In this document: one piece after another, positions 16,766 to 26,198 of the stretch
Position numbering within the stretch: position 1 is the first letter of the stretch
Layout: each line of letters opens with the position of its first letter
Made by a program: the position numbers and the translations under genes
The notes under the pieces: generated by a model
What the model was told of the DNA's origin: nothing
Database searches by the model: none
The model's input: the letters and a program-made list of their open reading frames with translations, nothing else
Source: Kordia zhangzhouensis
Lineage (GTDB): Bacteria; Bacteroidota; Bacteroidia; Flavobacteriales; Flavobacteriaceae
Length of the DNA: 64,000 nt
Direction: 5' to 3'
Assembly: GCF_001005305.1 (NCBI RefSeq)
Contig: NZ_LBMH01000004.1
Span: 62,001-126,000, forward strand

Positions 16766-17848
16766 ATGCAATATAAAAACTTTCCAATGGTTCCTAGAGT
16801 GATCTTCGGAAGAGGAAGTTTTAACCAAATACAAGAAATTCTTGCACCAAAACGTAAAGGTACCAAGGCGCCATTTATATTTTTGGTTGATGATGTTTTT
16901 GAACATAACCCTTGGTTGATTGATAGAATTCCGTTACGTTTTTTAGATCAGATTATCTTTATTTCTGCTGATGAAGAACCTAAAACATCGCAAGTAGACG
17001 CATTAGTTGATGAGTTGAAAGCACGTTTTACACAAATTCCATCAGGTATTATTGGAATTGGAGGCGGAACATTACTTGATATGGCAAAAGCAGTTGCAAT
17101 CATGTTGACCAATGAGGGAAGTGCGGCAGATTATCAAGGGTGGGATTTGGTAAGTACTGAAGCAGTATATCATGTAGGTATTCCTACAATCTCAGGAACT
17201 GGTGCAGAAGTATCACGTACAACAGTATTGACAGGTCCAGAAAAAAAATTAGGAATTAACTCAGATTTTACACCTTTTGATCAAGTAGTGTTAGATCCTG
17301 AATTAACCCGTGGCGTACCTCAAAATCAGTGGTTTTACACCGGAATGGATTGTTATATTCACTGTATTGAATCGTTAACGGGAACGTATTTAAACGCATT
17401 TAGTCAAAGTTATGGAGAAAAAGCTTTGGAACTTTGTCGCAATGTATTCCTAGAAAAAAATGTACGTGATGAAGATTCAGAAGATAAACTGATGATGGCT
17501 TCTTGGCATGGCGGTATGAGTATTGCCTATTCGCAAGTTGGTGTAGCACATGCCATGAGTTATGGACTTTCGTATTTATTAGGAACGAAGCACGGTATTG
17601 GAAACTGTATTGTGTTTAATCACTTGGAAGAATTTTATCCGCAAGGTGTTTCTGAGTTTAAGAAAATGGTTCGAAAGCATGACATTGACATTCCAACAGG
17701 TATCTGTGCAGATCTTTCAGATAGACAATTGGACAAAATGATTGATATTGCATTAATGCTTGTTCCTTTATGGGAAAATGCTTTAGGTAAGAATTGGCAA
17801 GAAATTATTACTCGTGAAAAGCTAAGAAATATGTATATGAAGATGTAA
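16766..17848 (+). CDS. kdnB: iron-containing alcohol dehydrogenase, KdnB-like (Kdo 8-oxidase)
   Basis: A 360-residue group III iron alcohol dehydrogenase. NAD-binding block IGIGGGTLLDMAKA, the conserved PTISGTGAEVSRT, and metal ligands in MDCYIHCIESL, VGVAHAMSYGL and GTKHGIGN are all visible. The start VPRVIFGRGSF and the block GIGNCIVFNHLEEFYPQG recall KdnB of Shewanella, which oxidises the C8 hydroxyl of Kdo so that KdnA can add an amino group. Position next to kdsB, as in Shewanella, supports this. KdnA itself is not in the window. If KdnB is wrong, it is a generic iron alcohol dehydrogenase acting on another sugar. Confidence 0.78.
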   Translation: MQYKNFPMVPRVIFGRGSFNQIQEILAPKRKGTKAPFIFLVDDVFEHNPWLIDRIPLRFLDQIIFISADEEPKTSQVDALVDELKARFTQIPSGIIGIGGGTLLDMAKAVAIMLTNEGSAADYQGWDLVSTEAVYHVGIPTISGTGAEVSRTTVLTGPEKKLGINSDFTPFDQVVLDPELTRGVPQNQWFYTGMDCYIHCIESLTGTYLNAFSQSYGEKALELCRNVFLEKNVRDEDSEDKLMMASWHGGMSIAYSQVGVAHAMSYGLSYLLGTKHGIGNCIVFNHLEEFYPQGVSEFKKMVRKHDIDIPTGICADLSDRQLDKMIDIALMLVPLWENALGKNWQEIITREKLRNMYMKM

Positions 17849-18288
17849 CTGGAAATGTTAAGTCTTAAATGCTACGTTTGAAGTATAAAAGCAAATGTCT
17901 TTTTCATGCGCAGTATTCAATCGTAAAATTTCTCAAATCCACAAAAAACGAATCCCAACACACAAAAAAATCTCCAAAATTGGTTCTGCCATCAGTAAAG
18001 GCGGTTCATTAATCATTCATTGCGGTTATTTAAAGGGTGCGAGTCCTTTAAGGAGTGATTATAAGCGGTTGTTTGTAGGGAAAAGTCGGTAAATAAGCGA
18101 ATATTTGGGGTTCAGAACCCATTCGAAGTGACTCCGTAACCGATTATTCTATATATGACCTATTATATCTATAATCAACCTAAAAGAATAACTATAGGAA
18201 CCGAAAAGAGTCTACATGCAACTGTAACGAAGTTATATATAACTAGGTAGAGAGGAGATACAAGTCTTAAAATATATTTAAATAACTG
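17849..18288. other. 440-base gene-free stretch with palindromes
   Basis: I see no credible gene. A 65-codon frame at 17895-18092 has no family resemblance and no promoter. Several symmetric elements are present: TTAAAGG-8-CCTTTAA (18030-18051), GGGTTC-A-GAACCC (18108-18120) and AGTTATATATAACT (18231-18244). The stretch could hold a small RNA, a dispersed repeat or simply the ends of kdnB and the barrel gene. Confidence 0.4.
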
Positions 18289-19509
18289 CTAGAATAATGT
18301 GTATCCAAAAATAACTGCAACACTATTATAGTCATAGGTTCCCCAAATAGAATTTGCTGGAAATAACTGTCGTGGAGTTTTATATCTAAATTCTACGCTA
18401 AATTTATTTGCGTACTTATAGCCAATGCCGATGGCAAAGTTTCCTTTGGGTGTAATTTTAGCTTGTAGCAATTCTCTGCGTTCTGCATACAATTCGTCTT
18501 TCATCGTAATATTGAACATATAAAATGCATTGAAAAACAATTTAGAATTATCAGATAGGAAAGAATAATAGCGAATACCAAGTGGTACTTCAATCGCTGC
18601 ATAATCAATAAAAACATTCGTAGTACGATCACCAGAGGAAGTTTGTAAATAGGTAAATTCCTGTTCAGCAGCATACGAAATATAGGTTGGTTCTACTAAG
18701 ATTCCCCATTTATTTTGATTAAAATTCAATATGAATTCCGCTTCTATACCCAATTGGAAGCCAACTTTATTTTCAAAGTCGAAGTTGTAATTTGGGATTC
18801 CTGAATTACCTATTTCTACGGATGAGAAATTGACACCAGGCTTTACAGAGAGGTGAAATTGCTGTCTGTTCACTCTTGCTTCATAATCAACAATGTCAGA
18901 CGATACACATGTATTATATTGCTTGAAAATTTTTGACAAACTATTCTTGGTGTAGGAGGTATTTTTTACTTTTTTTTGGATGTCTCCACATTTAAAAGCT
19001 TCCCACAATTGTCTCCTAAACTGATTGTTTTCCCCAATTCGCGTTTCTGTAGCCATGTATTTCTTGTATACTAATTGTGCTACTTCAGTGTTTTTTATAC
19101 GGTAAAAATATTTTCGTAAGTTGCCATCTACATACATATATAATGTGGTGTCGCCTTCTATTAGTACTTTGAGAAATAGCTCTGTAATTATCCATTTTGG
19201 CTGGTCAGAATTTCCGAGATTAGTTAAGTTCTGGTCTGATATATCAAGCTGTACAGAATGTCTTTCATATTTGGCCGCTCCATAAATCTCAAAAACCTTT
19301 ACGGTTTCAATGCTCAGTGTTTTTTTTTCGGAAGTTTCTGTGGCTTTAAATTCAAACTCAGTAGGATTATTTTTCCAATCTATATTTTTGATGAATCCTT
19401 CAATTTTAACGTCTGAAGCATCGATATAATAGCCTTTTTCAAAAGAAATTTGTGCAAAAGCAGATAAACAAAAACAATATAATAGTGAAGTAAGTACTAA
19501 TTTTTTCAT
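18289..19509 (-). CDS. outer-membrane beta-barrel protein (copy A)
   Basis: A 406-residue exported protein starting MKKLVLTSLLYCFCLSAFAQ at the ATG 19507-19509; the frame opens nine codons earlier but the signal peptide fixes the start. The N-terminal half begins with ISFEKGYYIDASDVKIEGFI, a domain also found in the protein at 52679-53884. The C-terminal half (about residues 210-406) is a porin-like barrel with alternating hydrophobic strands (KWGILVEPTYISY, FAIGIGYKYANKFSVEFRYK) and ends with an aromatic residue (GYTLF), typical for outer-membrane barrels. Function unknown. A lipoprotein gene lies just upstream. Confidence 0.82.
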   Translation of the reverse strand: MKKLVLTSLLYCFCLSAFAQISFEKGYYIDASDVKIEGFIKNIDWKNNPTEFEFKATETSEKKTLSIETVKVFEIYGAAKYERHSVQLDISDQNLTNLGNSDQPKWIITELFLKVLIEGDTTLYMYVDGNLRKYFYRIKNTEVAQLVYKKYMATETRIGENNQFRRQLWEAFKCGDIQKKVKNTSYTKNSLSKIFKQYNTCVSSDIVDYEARVNRQQFHLSVKPGVNFSSVEIGNSGIPNYNFDFENKVGFQLGIEAEFILNFNQNKWGILVEPTYISYAAEQEFTYLQTSSGDRTTNVFIDYAAIEVPLGIRYYSFLSDNSKLFFNAFYMFNITMKDELYAERRELLQAKITPKGNFAIGIGYKYANKFSVEFRYKTPRQLFPANSIWGTYDYNSVAVIFGYTLF

Positions 19510-19562
19510 ATGAATATTAAAGAGGATGTGCAGCAATAAGTGTATATTAAATGGTTAAATTT

Positions 19563-19925
19563 TTAATTATTAGGAGATGGAATTGCGTCAATTTCACTTT
19601 TATTGTCGTTTGAACTATCTATCAAAAGGATAGTACCAACAGTTATTGTAGCGGCCGTACCAGCAATCATCAGTGCAGATACTTTTTTTCTACGGATGCT
19701 TGTAATCTCGCTCTTTGGCACTTCAATATTCGTTTTATTTACCCTAAAAGTGACTATCTCCGTAGTTTGAGAAATGTATTTTCCTTCCATGTCTTTTCCT
19801 CCACGTTTCAGTTGAACAACATAATTTTTTTTTGTTTCCAGCGAATTAATGGTAGCAGTTTGGTAGGTATAACAACTTTGTAAAAAAAAGAATGTCAAAC
19901 ACAGTAAAAGTATATTATGCTTCAT
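19563..19925 (-). CDS. small lipoprotein of unknown function
   Basis: About 120 residues from the ATG at 19923-19925. The signal MKHNILLLCLTFFFLQSC has a lipobox Cys at 18. A beta-rich part follows (YVVQLKRGGKDMEGKYI, EVPKSEITSIRRKK), then one hydrophobic segment near the C-terminus (SALMIAGTAATITVGTILLI). The frame is open 28 codons further up, past the -7 element TACATTTG, so the shorter start is right. It lies 53 bases before the barrel gene on the same strand and is probably co-transcribed with it. Confidence 0.8.
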   Translation of the reverse strand: MKHNILLLCLTFFFLQSCYTYQTATINSLETKKNYVVQLKRGGKDMEGKYISQTTEIVTFRVNKTNIEVPKSEITSIRRKKVSALMIAGTAATITVGTILLIDSSNDNKSEIDAIPSPNN

Positions 19926-19945
19926 GAGTTTATTTAAATTTGTCG

Positions 19946-19953
19946 CAAATGTA
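19946..19953 (-). promoter_or_regulatory. -7 element of the lipoprotein-barrel operon
   Basis: TACATTTG on the minus strand, a full TAnnTTTG match 20 bases before the ATG at 19925. Confidence 0.6.
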
Positions 19954-20105
19954 GAGCAAATAAAATGGACAGTACTATACAAAATTGGAATTTTTAAAAC
20001 TAACTTCAAGAGAAATCTAAATAGAGAAAATAAATAATAAACCTCACTAGTTCAATTTTTGAAACTTCCGTACCTTTAGCTATTAAATCTAAAAATAATT
20101 CCCCA

Positions 20106-20663
20106 ATGCTACGTGCCATTTACAAATTTATCTATTTTAAACTTTTGGGTTGGAAACTTAAAGGAAGCTTTCCTGAAGAAATAAAAAAATGTGTCGTTGC
20201 CGTAGTGCCACATACAAGTTGGCATGACTTTTTTATTGGGTTAATGGTTCGTAGTATTTCAAAGATGAAAATCAATTATATTGCCAAGAAAGAGTTATTT
20301 AAACCGCCATTTGGATGGTATTTTCGTTGGACAGGTGGTGCGCCAATTGATCGTACGCCAGGACAAAATAAAGTACAAGCCATTGCTAAAGTATTTGAAG
20401 GTAAAGAAGAATTTCGTCTGACACTTGCTCCAGAAGGCACTCGTAAACGTGTGGATGAGTTGCGTACAGGGTTTTACTATATAGCCAAAGAAGCGAATGT
20501 CCCAATTATTTTAGTAGCCTTCGATTTTGGTAACAAACAAGTTATTATTGACCAACCTTTTTATCCAACTGACGATATGGAAGCAGACTTTGAGTACATT
20601 TACAAGTTTTATGAAGGTATTGTAGGCAAAGTCCCAGAAAATAGCTTTCAATATAGAGAATAA
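20106..20663 (+). CDS. PlsC-type lysophospholipid acyltransferase
   Basis: A 185-residue 1-acyl-glycerol-3-phosphate acyltransferase family protein. The catalytic HX4D motif is HTSWHD (His36, Asp41), and the phosphate-binding motif is APEGTRKR (about residues 120-127), preceded by GGAPIDRT. It is shorter than typical PlsC (about 240), lacking an N-terminal membrane helix of full length, as in the YihG/YiiE-like or sugar-lipid acyltransferase subgroup. The substrate is unknown; phospholipid or ornithine-lipid synthesis are both possible. It stands alone. Confidence 0.86.
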   Translation: MLRAIYKFIYFKLLGWKLKGSFPEEIKKCVVAVVPHTSWHDFFIGLMVRSISKMKINYIAKKELFKPPFGWYFRWTGGAPIDRTPGQNKVQAIAKVFEGKEEFRLTLAPEGTRKRVDELRTGFYYIAKEANVPIILVAFDFGNKQVIIDQPFYPTDDMEADFEYIYKFYEGIVGKVPENSFQYRE

Positions 20664-21071
20664 GTATTTTGAAGTTATAAGTTGAAAAGTCTCTGAGTTT
20701 ACTCTTTTCAAAAAGCTGTCATATGTAGTGTAGTTAAAATACAACACGAACAACTTTATAAATTATCCATAAATTCTTACGTAAGTATTTGATTATTAGT
20801 ATATTTTTTGTAGCTTTAAAAGTAGTTAAATAGTCCTTTTTTGGTTGATGCATCATTAGTTACAATCAAAAAACTCTTATTGTATCACTTCTTAAATCGT
20901 CACAATCGTCATAAGAAACGTGTGTTGACAGCTCACAAGTATGAACAATGGTAGAAACGAATGTTATACCATGTAATCTAAAATAAATTCCGAGCTTTAA
21001 TTGTATTCTGAAATTGCGTAGTGAGTTGAATAGCAATCTTTCTTTTACCAAGAAAAACACATAACCAACCC
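20664..21071. other. 408-base gene-free stretch
   Basis: It holds the 3' end of the PlsC unit, with a weak hairpin TTGAAAAG...CTTTTCAA near 20684-20712, and the leader of the Cys-rich lipoprotein gene. No frame of credible length is present on either strand and no full promoter consensus is seen. Short minus-strand frames here look random. Confidence 0.4.
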
Positions 21072-21620
21072 ATGAAAAAGTTTATTAAAATTCTACCAAT
21101 GATGGTCGTAGTACTTGCGTTACTCGTAAGTAGCTGTTCGGGCGACCAAGAAACCACAAGAACAACCGATGCAAACGAAAAATCTAAAGTGCCAGTAATT
21201 GGGAATGACTGGAAAGAGATTGGATATATTAAAGACGGAACTATTGTATTGACAATAGATAAAGAAAAAGCACTTGCAAGACTCAGTGCTAACATGAAAA
21301 AATACGCAGGAATCGATGAAGTGTACACCGACATGTACGTTGTTAACTTTGAAGATGATTATAACTTACTTTTCGAAGGTAAAAATTACCGATCGACCTT
21401 CTACGTAGCTGCAATTTCGTCTAAAGTTTCTTCTACTGTAGATGCGACATTGGTTGCAGGTCCAAGAATTACGTGTACAACTTCCGATTGTTCATCAGAA
21501 CCAACAGGTTGTGCAGTTAAATATGATAATGACGACACTGGTTTGCCATATTGTTCGCCATGTTCTAATGGAGGGAAATGCACAAAAACTGCCATCAGTA
21601 GCGATGTCGCGTTGTTTTAG
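21072..21620 (+). CDS. Cys-rich lipoprotein of unknown function
   Basis: A 182-residue protein with lipoprotein signal MKKFIKILPMMVVVLALLVS and lipobox Cys at about position 22 (VSSC). The middle is an alpha-beta domain without known motif. The last 45 residues hold six Cys (ITCTTSDCSS, PTGC, YCSPCSNGGKC), which may form disulphides outside the cytoplasm. It is an isolated gene closed by a strong terminator. I do not recognise the family; the Cys-rich tail is not a GG-leader core since the N-terminus is a clear lipoprotein signal. Confidence 0.8.
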   Translation: MKKFIKILPMMVVVLALLVSSCSGDQETTRTTDANEKSKVPVIGNDWKEIGYIKDGTIVLTIDKEKALARLSANMKKYAGIDEVYTDMYVVNFEDDYNLLFEGKNYRSTFYVAAISSKVSSTVDATLVAGPRITCTTSDCSSEPTGCAVKYDNDDTGLPYCSPCSNGGKCTKTAISSDVALF

Positions 21621-21644
21621 CGTTTTCATTCTATAAAAAATAAA

Positions 21645-21678
21645 AAAGCGTAGTTAAAGTTTTTCTTTACTACGCTTT
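21645..21678. terminator. bidirectional hairpin terminator
   Basis: AAAGCGTAGTTAAAG, loop TTTTT, CTTTACTACGCTTT, with one bulged T. It ends the lipoprotein gene (plus) and lies 51 bases past the stop of mutB (minus). Confidence 0.8.
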
Positions 21679-21728
21679 GTACTTTTTATGCTATAAGTTT
21701 AGTTTTTCTAATAATACACACCTAACAT

Positions 21729-23861
21729 CTACTCATCATCAATCAAAATTTCCAACAACTGAATTGCTGCTTCACTGATCTTTGTTCCAGGGCCAAAAAC
21801 AGCAACTGCTCCGGCATCAAATAAGAATTGATAATCTTGATGTGGAATTACACCACCAACAATTACCATAATATCTTCACGTCCGTATTTTTTTAATTCT
21901 TCAATGACTTGCGGAACCAGAGTTTTATGTCCTGCGGCTAAAGACGAAACTCCTAAAATATGGACATCATTCTCCATGGCTTGTTTGGCAGCTTCTGCAG
22001 GTGTTTGGAATAATGGACCAATATCTACATCAAAGCCTACATCAGCATAACCTGTTGCCACTACTTTAGCGCCACGATCATGTCCATCCTGTCCCATTTT
22101 TGCAATCATGATTCGTGGTTGGCGACCTTCCATTTCTGCAAATTTAGCAGCGAGTTCTTTGGCTTTTTGAAATGAACTATCTTCTTTGATTTCTTTACTA
22201 TACACGCCTGAAAAAGATTTAATTTGAGCTTTGTATCTTCCGTAAACTGCTTCTAATGCATCTGATATTTCACCTAGTGTTGCTCGTTTTCTGGCAGCAT
22301 CAACTGCTAATGCTAAAAGATTTTCTTTTCCAGATTTGGCAGCTTCTGTTAGTTTTTCTAATGCTTTTGAGACCTCAGCGGTATTTCTATTCTCTTTGAG
22401 CGTTTTTAATCGCACTAATTGTGCATTTCGGACAGTTTGATTATCTACTTCTAAAATATGTAAAGGATCTTCTTTTTCCAAACGATATTTATTCACACCT
22501 ACAATTACATCTTGTCCAGAGTCAATCCGAGCTTGTTTTCGTGCTGCGGCTTCTTCGATGCGCATTTTTGGAATACCAGCTTCGATTGCTTTGGTCATTC
22601 CGCCCAATTCTTCTACTTCTTCAATCAATTGCATCGCTTTTTGAGCTATTTCATCTGTTAATTTTTCTACATAATAACTTCCTGCCCAAGGATCTACCGT
22701 TTTGGTAATTTTGGTTTCTTCTTGAAGGTATATTTGTGTATTTCGAGCAATTCGTGCCGAAAAGTCTGTTGGTAGTGCAATGGCTTCATCTAAGGCATTG
22801 GTGTGTAAACTTTGCGTACCACCAAAAGCCGCTGCGGCTGCTTCGATACACGTTCTTGCGACATTGTTAAAAGGATCTTGTTCAGTTAAACTCCAACCGC
22901 TGGTTTGGCAATGTGTTCTTAACGATAAGGATTTTGAATTTTTGGGATTGAATTGCTTCACTAATTTTGCCCATAGCATACGAGCTGCGCGCATTTTGGC
23001 AATTTCCATAAAATGATTCATTCCGATTGCCCAGAAAAAAGAGAGGCGAGGCGCAAAAGTGTCAATATCCATTCCAGCAGCGAGTCCTTTGCGAATGTAT
23101 TCTAAACCGTCTGCAAGGGTGTATGCCAATTCAATATCACATGTAGCACCAGCTTCTTGCATATGATAGCCTGAAATACTAATACTGTTGAATTTTGGCA
23201 TGTGTTGCGAGGTGTATTCAAAAATATCAGAGATAATTTTCATAGATGGCGTTGGTGGATAGATATAAGTATTTCGCACCATAAATTCTTTTAGAATATC
23301 ATTTTGAATCGTTCCGGCAAGTTGAGCAGGTTGTACACCTTGCTCTTCTGCAGCCACAATATAAAAAGCCATAATAGGTAATACAGCACCATTCATAGTC
23401 ATGGAAACCGACATTTTATCTAATGGAATTTGATTAAAAAGAATTTTCATGTCTTCAACAGAATCAATAGCAACTCCTGCTTTTCCAACGTCACCTACTA
23501 CACGTTCATGATCACTATCGTAGCCACGATGTGTCGCCAAATCAAAGGCAACGGATAACCCTTTTTGACCTGCCGCTAAATTTCTTCGGTAAAAGGCATT
23601 ACTTTCCTCTGCAGTAGAAAATCCGGCGTACTGACGAATCGTCCATGGTCTGCGAACATACATGGTAGAATAGGGGCCACGTAGGTTTGGTGCAATTCCA
23701 GCAACAAAATCTAAATGATGTACATTTTTCATATCTTCTTCAGCGTATGAGGAGTGTATATCAATATCTTCTGCAGTCGTAAATGAACTTCCTTTTGGAG
23801 TATTTTCTGTGGTTTTAGCGAAAGTATCTAGAGTGATATGTTGAAGATTTTTTCGAGTCAT
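21729..23861 (-). CDS. mutB: methylmalonyl-CoA mutase, large (catalytic) subunit
   Basis: A 710-residue adenosylcobalamin enzyme that interconverts methylmalonyl-CoA and succinyl-CoA. The N-terminal TIM barrel has the substrate block [18 protein letters not shown] and [13 protein letters not shown], while the C-terminal cobalamin domain (about 580-710) has the base-off motif DGHDRGAK, then [13 protein letters not shown] and [10 protein letters not shown]. Full length for the family. It pairs with the shorter MutA encoded at 24485-25846, with a lipoprotein gene between. Last gene of the udk-divIC-mutA operon. Confidence 0.96.
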   Translation of the reverse strand: MTRKNLQHITLDTFAKTTENTPKGSSFTTAEDIDIHSSYAEEDMKNVHHLDFVAGIAPNLRGPYSTMYVRRPWTIRQYAGFSTAEESNAFYRRNLAAGQKGLSVAFDLATHRGYDSDHERVVGDVGKAGVAIDSVEDMKILFNQIPLDKMSVSMTMNGAVLPIMAFYIVAAEEQGVQPAQLAGTIQNDILKEFMVRNTYIYPPTPSMKIISDIFEYTSQHMPKFNSISISGYHMQEAGATCDIELAYTLADGLEYIRKGLAAGMDIDTFAPRLSFFWAIGMNHFMEIAKMRAARMLWAKLVKQFNPKNSKSLSLRTHCQTSGWSLTEQDPFNNVARTCIEAAAAAFGGTQSLHTNALDEAIALPTDFSARIARNTQIYLQEETKITKTVDPWAGSYYVEKLTDEIAQKAMQLIEEVEELGGMTKAIEAGIPKMRIEEAAARKQARIDSGQDVIVGVNKYRLEKEDPLHILEVDNQTVRNAQLVRLKTLKENRNTAEVSKALEKLTEAAKSGKENLLALAVDAARKRATLGEISDALEAVYGRYKAQIKSFSGVYSKEIKEDSSFQKAKELAAKFAEMEGRQPRIMIAKMGQDGHDRGAKVVATGYADVGFDVDIGPLFQTPAEAAKQAMENDVHILGVSSLAAGHKTLVPQVIEELKKYGREDIMVIVGGVIPHQDYQFLFDAGAVAVFGPGTKISEAAIQLLEILIDDE

Positions 23862-23862
23862 G

Positions 23863-24492
23863 TTATAATCTTATTTTTTGAACATAGGAATCAAAGTCGT
23901 AGCCTCTATCTGTGTTGAATGTTAGTATGAATGATTTTCCTTGTCTGTTTACCCAATAATAATATGTGTGAAAAGTAAGCAAAACACCAGAACTTGGATC
24001 AAATTCTTCAAATGAGAAAATAGCTCTAAAAAAACGGTCGTTTTCTTTTCTGATGATACCAGCTTTTTTAAATCTACTTTCTAGACCAATTAAGTTGCCA
24101 AGACTTTCATGTTCTCGATTTAATAATTTTAAAACGATTTGTGCAGTTTCTTGATTTATTGTGATGTGTGGAACTTTTTTAAAGGTAATTTCTGTGGAAA
24201 AATCTTTACTGGCAAAAAGATGCAATCCGCCACCTGTTCCGTATTTCAGATTAAGTAATTTATTGCGCTGTCTACGTCTGAGTTCTTCATTAGGAATACT
24301 ATCAATCAAGGCAGCATATTCATATGTGGTAAATCGTTCTGTATTTTCAGGAACAAACAGGTATATGTTTTCTTCTTCAATATGCATGTATTTCCCTTGA
24401 ACGTTCCGTATTGGAACGGCTTTGTCTGTACTGGCTTCTTCACATTGAATAAAGAATATACTTAGGAATAATATGTAAAAAACTCTATTCAT
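23863..24492 (-). CDS. lipoprotein of unknown function between the mutase subunits
   Basis: A 209-residue protein with a short lipoprotein signal ([17 protein letters not shown], Cys17). The rest is a soluble alpha-beta domain with a [15 protein letters not shown] strand near its C-terminus and no motif I know. It overlaps mutA by 8 bases and ends one base before the mutB start, so it is certainly co-transcribed. It should lie outside the cytoplasm, whereas the mutase is cytosolic, so a direct role in catalysis is unlikely. Confidence 0.82.
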   Translation of the reverse strand: MNRVFYILFLSIFFIQCEEASTDKAVPIRNVQGKYMHIEEENIYLFVPENTERFTTYEYAALIDSIPNEELRRRQRNKLLNLKYGTGGGLHLFASKDFSTEITFKKVPHITINQETAQIVLKLLNREHESLGNLIGLESRFKKAGIIRKENDRFFRAIFSFEEFDPSSGVLLTFHTYYYWVNRQGKSFILTFNTDRGYDFDSYVQKIRL

Positions 24493-25846
24493 TTGCGAGT
24501 CGTTCCTGTTCTAATTTTTCAGCCAATCGTTTAGGTAAAATGGGTTGTAGCAATACTTTGCGAACTTCTTTTTTGAGGAACGGATCTTTTTCCAAATCGT
24601 TCTTCATGCGATCTTCCGGATTTGGATATTTATTAGTTCCTAATAGAATTTCTTTCCCTTCATCAAATAGCGATTGCTCTTTTTGAGCACTTTCTTTTAT
24701 TTTACGTTGAATAGTGCCTGCTTTAAGTTGATGTAAAAATCCTCCATTGGCTTCTATATCTTTAAAAAGATGTAATGCTTTATCAGCTAATTGATGCGTG
24801 ATACTTTCAATAAAATATGCTCCTTCAGTTGGATTGTTTGTTTTGTCAAAATAACTTTCATCTTTTAAGATTCGCAACTGATTACGTGCAATACGGTCTC
24901 CAAATTCGTTTTCATGGTGATATAAAGTATCATACGGTAAATTATACACAAAATCAGCTCCACCAAGCACAGCACTCATACATTCGGTGGTAGTACGTAA
25001 CATATTCACATTGTAATCGTATAGTGTTTTGTTACGTTGTGAAGGTGTAGCTATAATGATACACTCTTCAGGCACTTGATACTCTTTTGCAAGTATATGC
25101 CATAGTTGACGCAATGCTCTTAATTTTGCAATTTCAAAGAAATAATGGGAACCTACCGCAACTTGAAAGATAATCTGATTGCTAAATTTTGAACCGTAAT
25201 GATTCAAATACTCATTCGCGTGGGCAAGGGCATAGGCTAATTGTTGCACCATTGTTGCACCTGCGTTTTGATACACATCTGTATGTATGGTAAGCGTGCT
25301 ATTAAAATGATTTAATGTTAAAATATTTTCCAGTATTTCATGGTCTTTCGTTAGATTGTGAAACCAATTTCCTGAGGAAGCTAAATTTCCAATTAAATCG
25401 ATACCAATTGTAATATGGGTTTGAGTTGTTTTTGTGAAATCATCAATACTAGCACAGTAAGCATCTGACAAAAAGTGCATCTCAATATGAATAGGTGTAT
25501 CTTTTACATCTATTCCTGAGAGTATTTCTGCGATAGAAATATTTTCGTTTGTGATTACAAGAAAAATACTTTCAGCTCCACGAGCAAGAACTTCTTTTAT
25601 GCGAGTATTCGTTTCTTGAGCATTGGTAACAACGATACGTTGCATAATTTTCCATTCGGAAGATTTTGTTCTTAAAGGAGTTGTAGAACCATATGTTTCT
25701 CGGTGATAAAACGGTTTAATGTCAATTCCTTCAAGAGTAGCTGATACCAACGTATTATTGTAATCGGCACCTTTTAAATCTACTTGTATTTTTTGTTTCC
25801 ATTGTGCAGCAGAAACATTGTCAAATTCTTCAAATAAGTTACTCAT
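24485..25846 (-). CDS. mutA: methylmalonyl-CoA mutase, small subunit
   Basis: A 453-residue protein related to the barrel of MutB (FEFDNVSAAQWKQKIQ start, substrate-side block PFYHRETYGSTTPL, RIARNQLRILKDESYFDK). It lacks the C-terminal cobalamin-binding domain with DxHxxG, so it is shorter than the 600-residue small subunits of actinobacteria and must be the non-catalytic partner of MutB. It overlaps the DivIC-like gene by 8 bases and the lipoprotein gene by 8 bases. Confidence 0.93.
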   Translation of the reverse strand: MSNLFEEFDNVSAAQWKQKIQVDLKGADYNNTLVSATLEGIDIKPFYHRETYGSTTPLRTKSSEWKIMQRIVVTNAQETNTRIKEVLARGAESIFLVITNENISIAEILSGIDVKDTPIHIEMHFLSDAYCASIDDFTKTTQTHITIGIDLIGNLASSGNWFHNLTKDHEILENILTLNHFNSTLTIHTDVYQNAGATMVQQLAYALAHANEYLNHYGSKFSNQIIFQVAVGSHYFFEIAKLRALRQLWHILAKEYQVPEECIIIATPSQRNKTLYDYNVNMLRTTTECMSAVLGGADFVYNLPYDTLYHHENEFGDRIARNQLRILKDESYFDKTNNPTEGAYFIESITHQLADKALHLFKDIEANGGFLHQLKAGTIQRKIKESAQKEQSLFDEGKEILLGTNKYPNPEDRMKNDLEKDPFLKKEVRKVLLQPILPKRLAEKLEQERLANE

Positions 25847-26147
25847 TGTCTTCTAAGTTTAGGCTATCAGCATACTCAATTATATAGATTTCTTCATTTT
25901 CTTTTTTCATGAAATAGCGCTCACGTGCAAATTTTTCGAGCTCATCCATACTAGAGAATTTTTTAATACTTTTTTTATCTCTGGCAATTTCACGTTGTAA
26001 ATTTGCTTTTTGTCTTTCTAATAAATCAATTTGCTTGTTGAGTTCTGCATGGGTTGAAAAGTAAGAGTTGGCATCTAAGAAAAGCATCCATATAATAAAT
26101 ATGGCAGAAATAATGATGTAAATATTCTTAAACTTTTCCAGTTTCAT
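25839..26147 (-). CDS. septum formation initiator (FtsB/DivIC family) protein
   Basis: A 102-residue bitopic membrane protein: one membrane helix at about residues 10-28 (NIYIIISAIFIIWMLFLDA), then a coiled coil (ELNKQIDLLERQKANLQREI) and the family end FARERYFMKKENEEIYII. FtsB/DivIC proteins join FtsL and FtsQ in the division complex. It lies between uridine kinase and mutA, the usual flavobacterial order, and overlaps mutA. Confidence 0.9.
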   Translation of the reverse strand: MKLEKFKNIYIIISAIFIIWMLFLDANSYFSTHAELNKQIDLLERQKANLQREIARDKKSIKKFSSMDELEKFARERYFMKKENEEIYIIEYADSLNLEDNE

Positions 26148-26198
26148 GCGAGGTTCAGTTTTGCCTTTTGTAATCTTGTCGTGTAAATGTACTAAATA

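Noticed and set aside
17895-18092. 65-codon plus-strand frame after kdnB
   Set aside because: No family resemblance, no promoter, and the sequence coincides with a palindrome-rich element; more likely part of a non-coding or repeat element.
21072-21620. Possible further RiPP precursor
   Set aside because: The N-terminus is a lipoprotein signal with lipobox Cys and there is no double-glycine leader, in spite of the Cys-rich tail.
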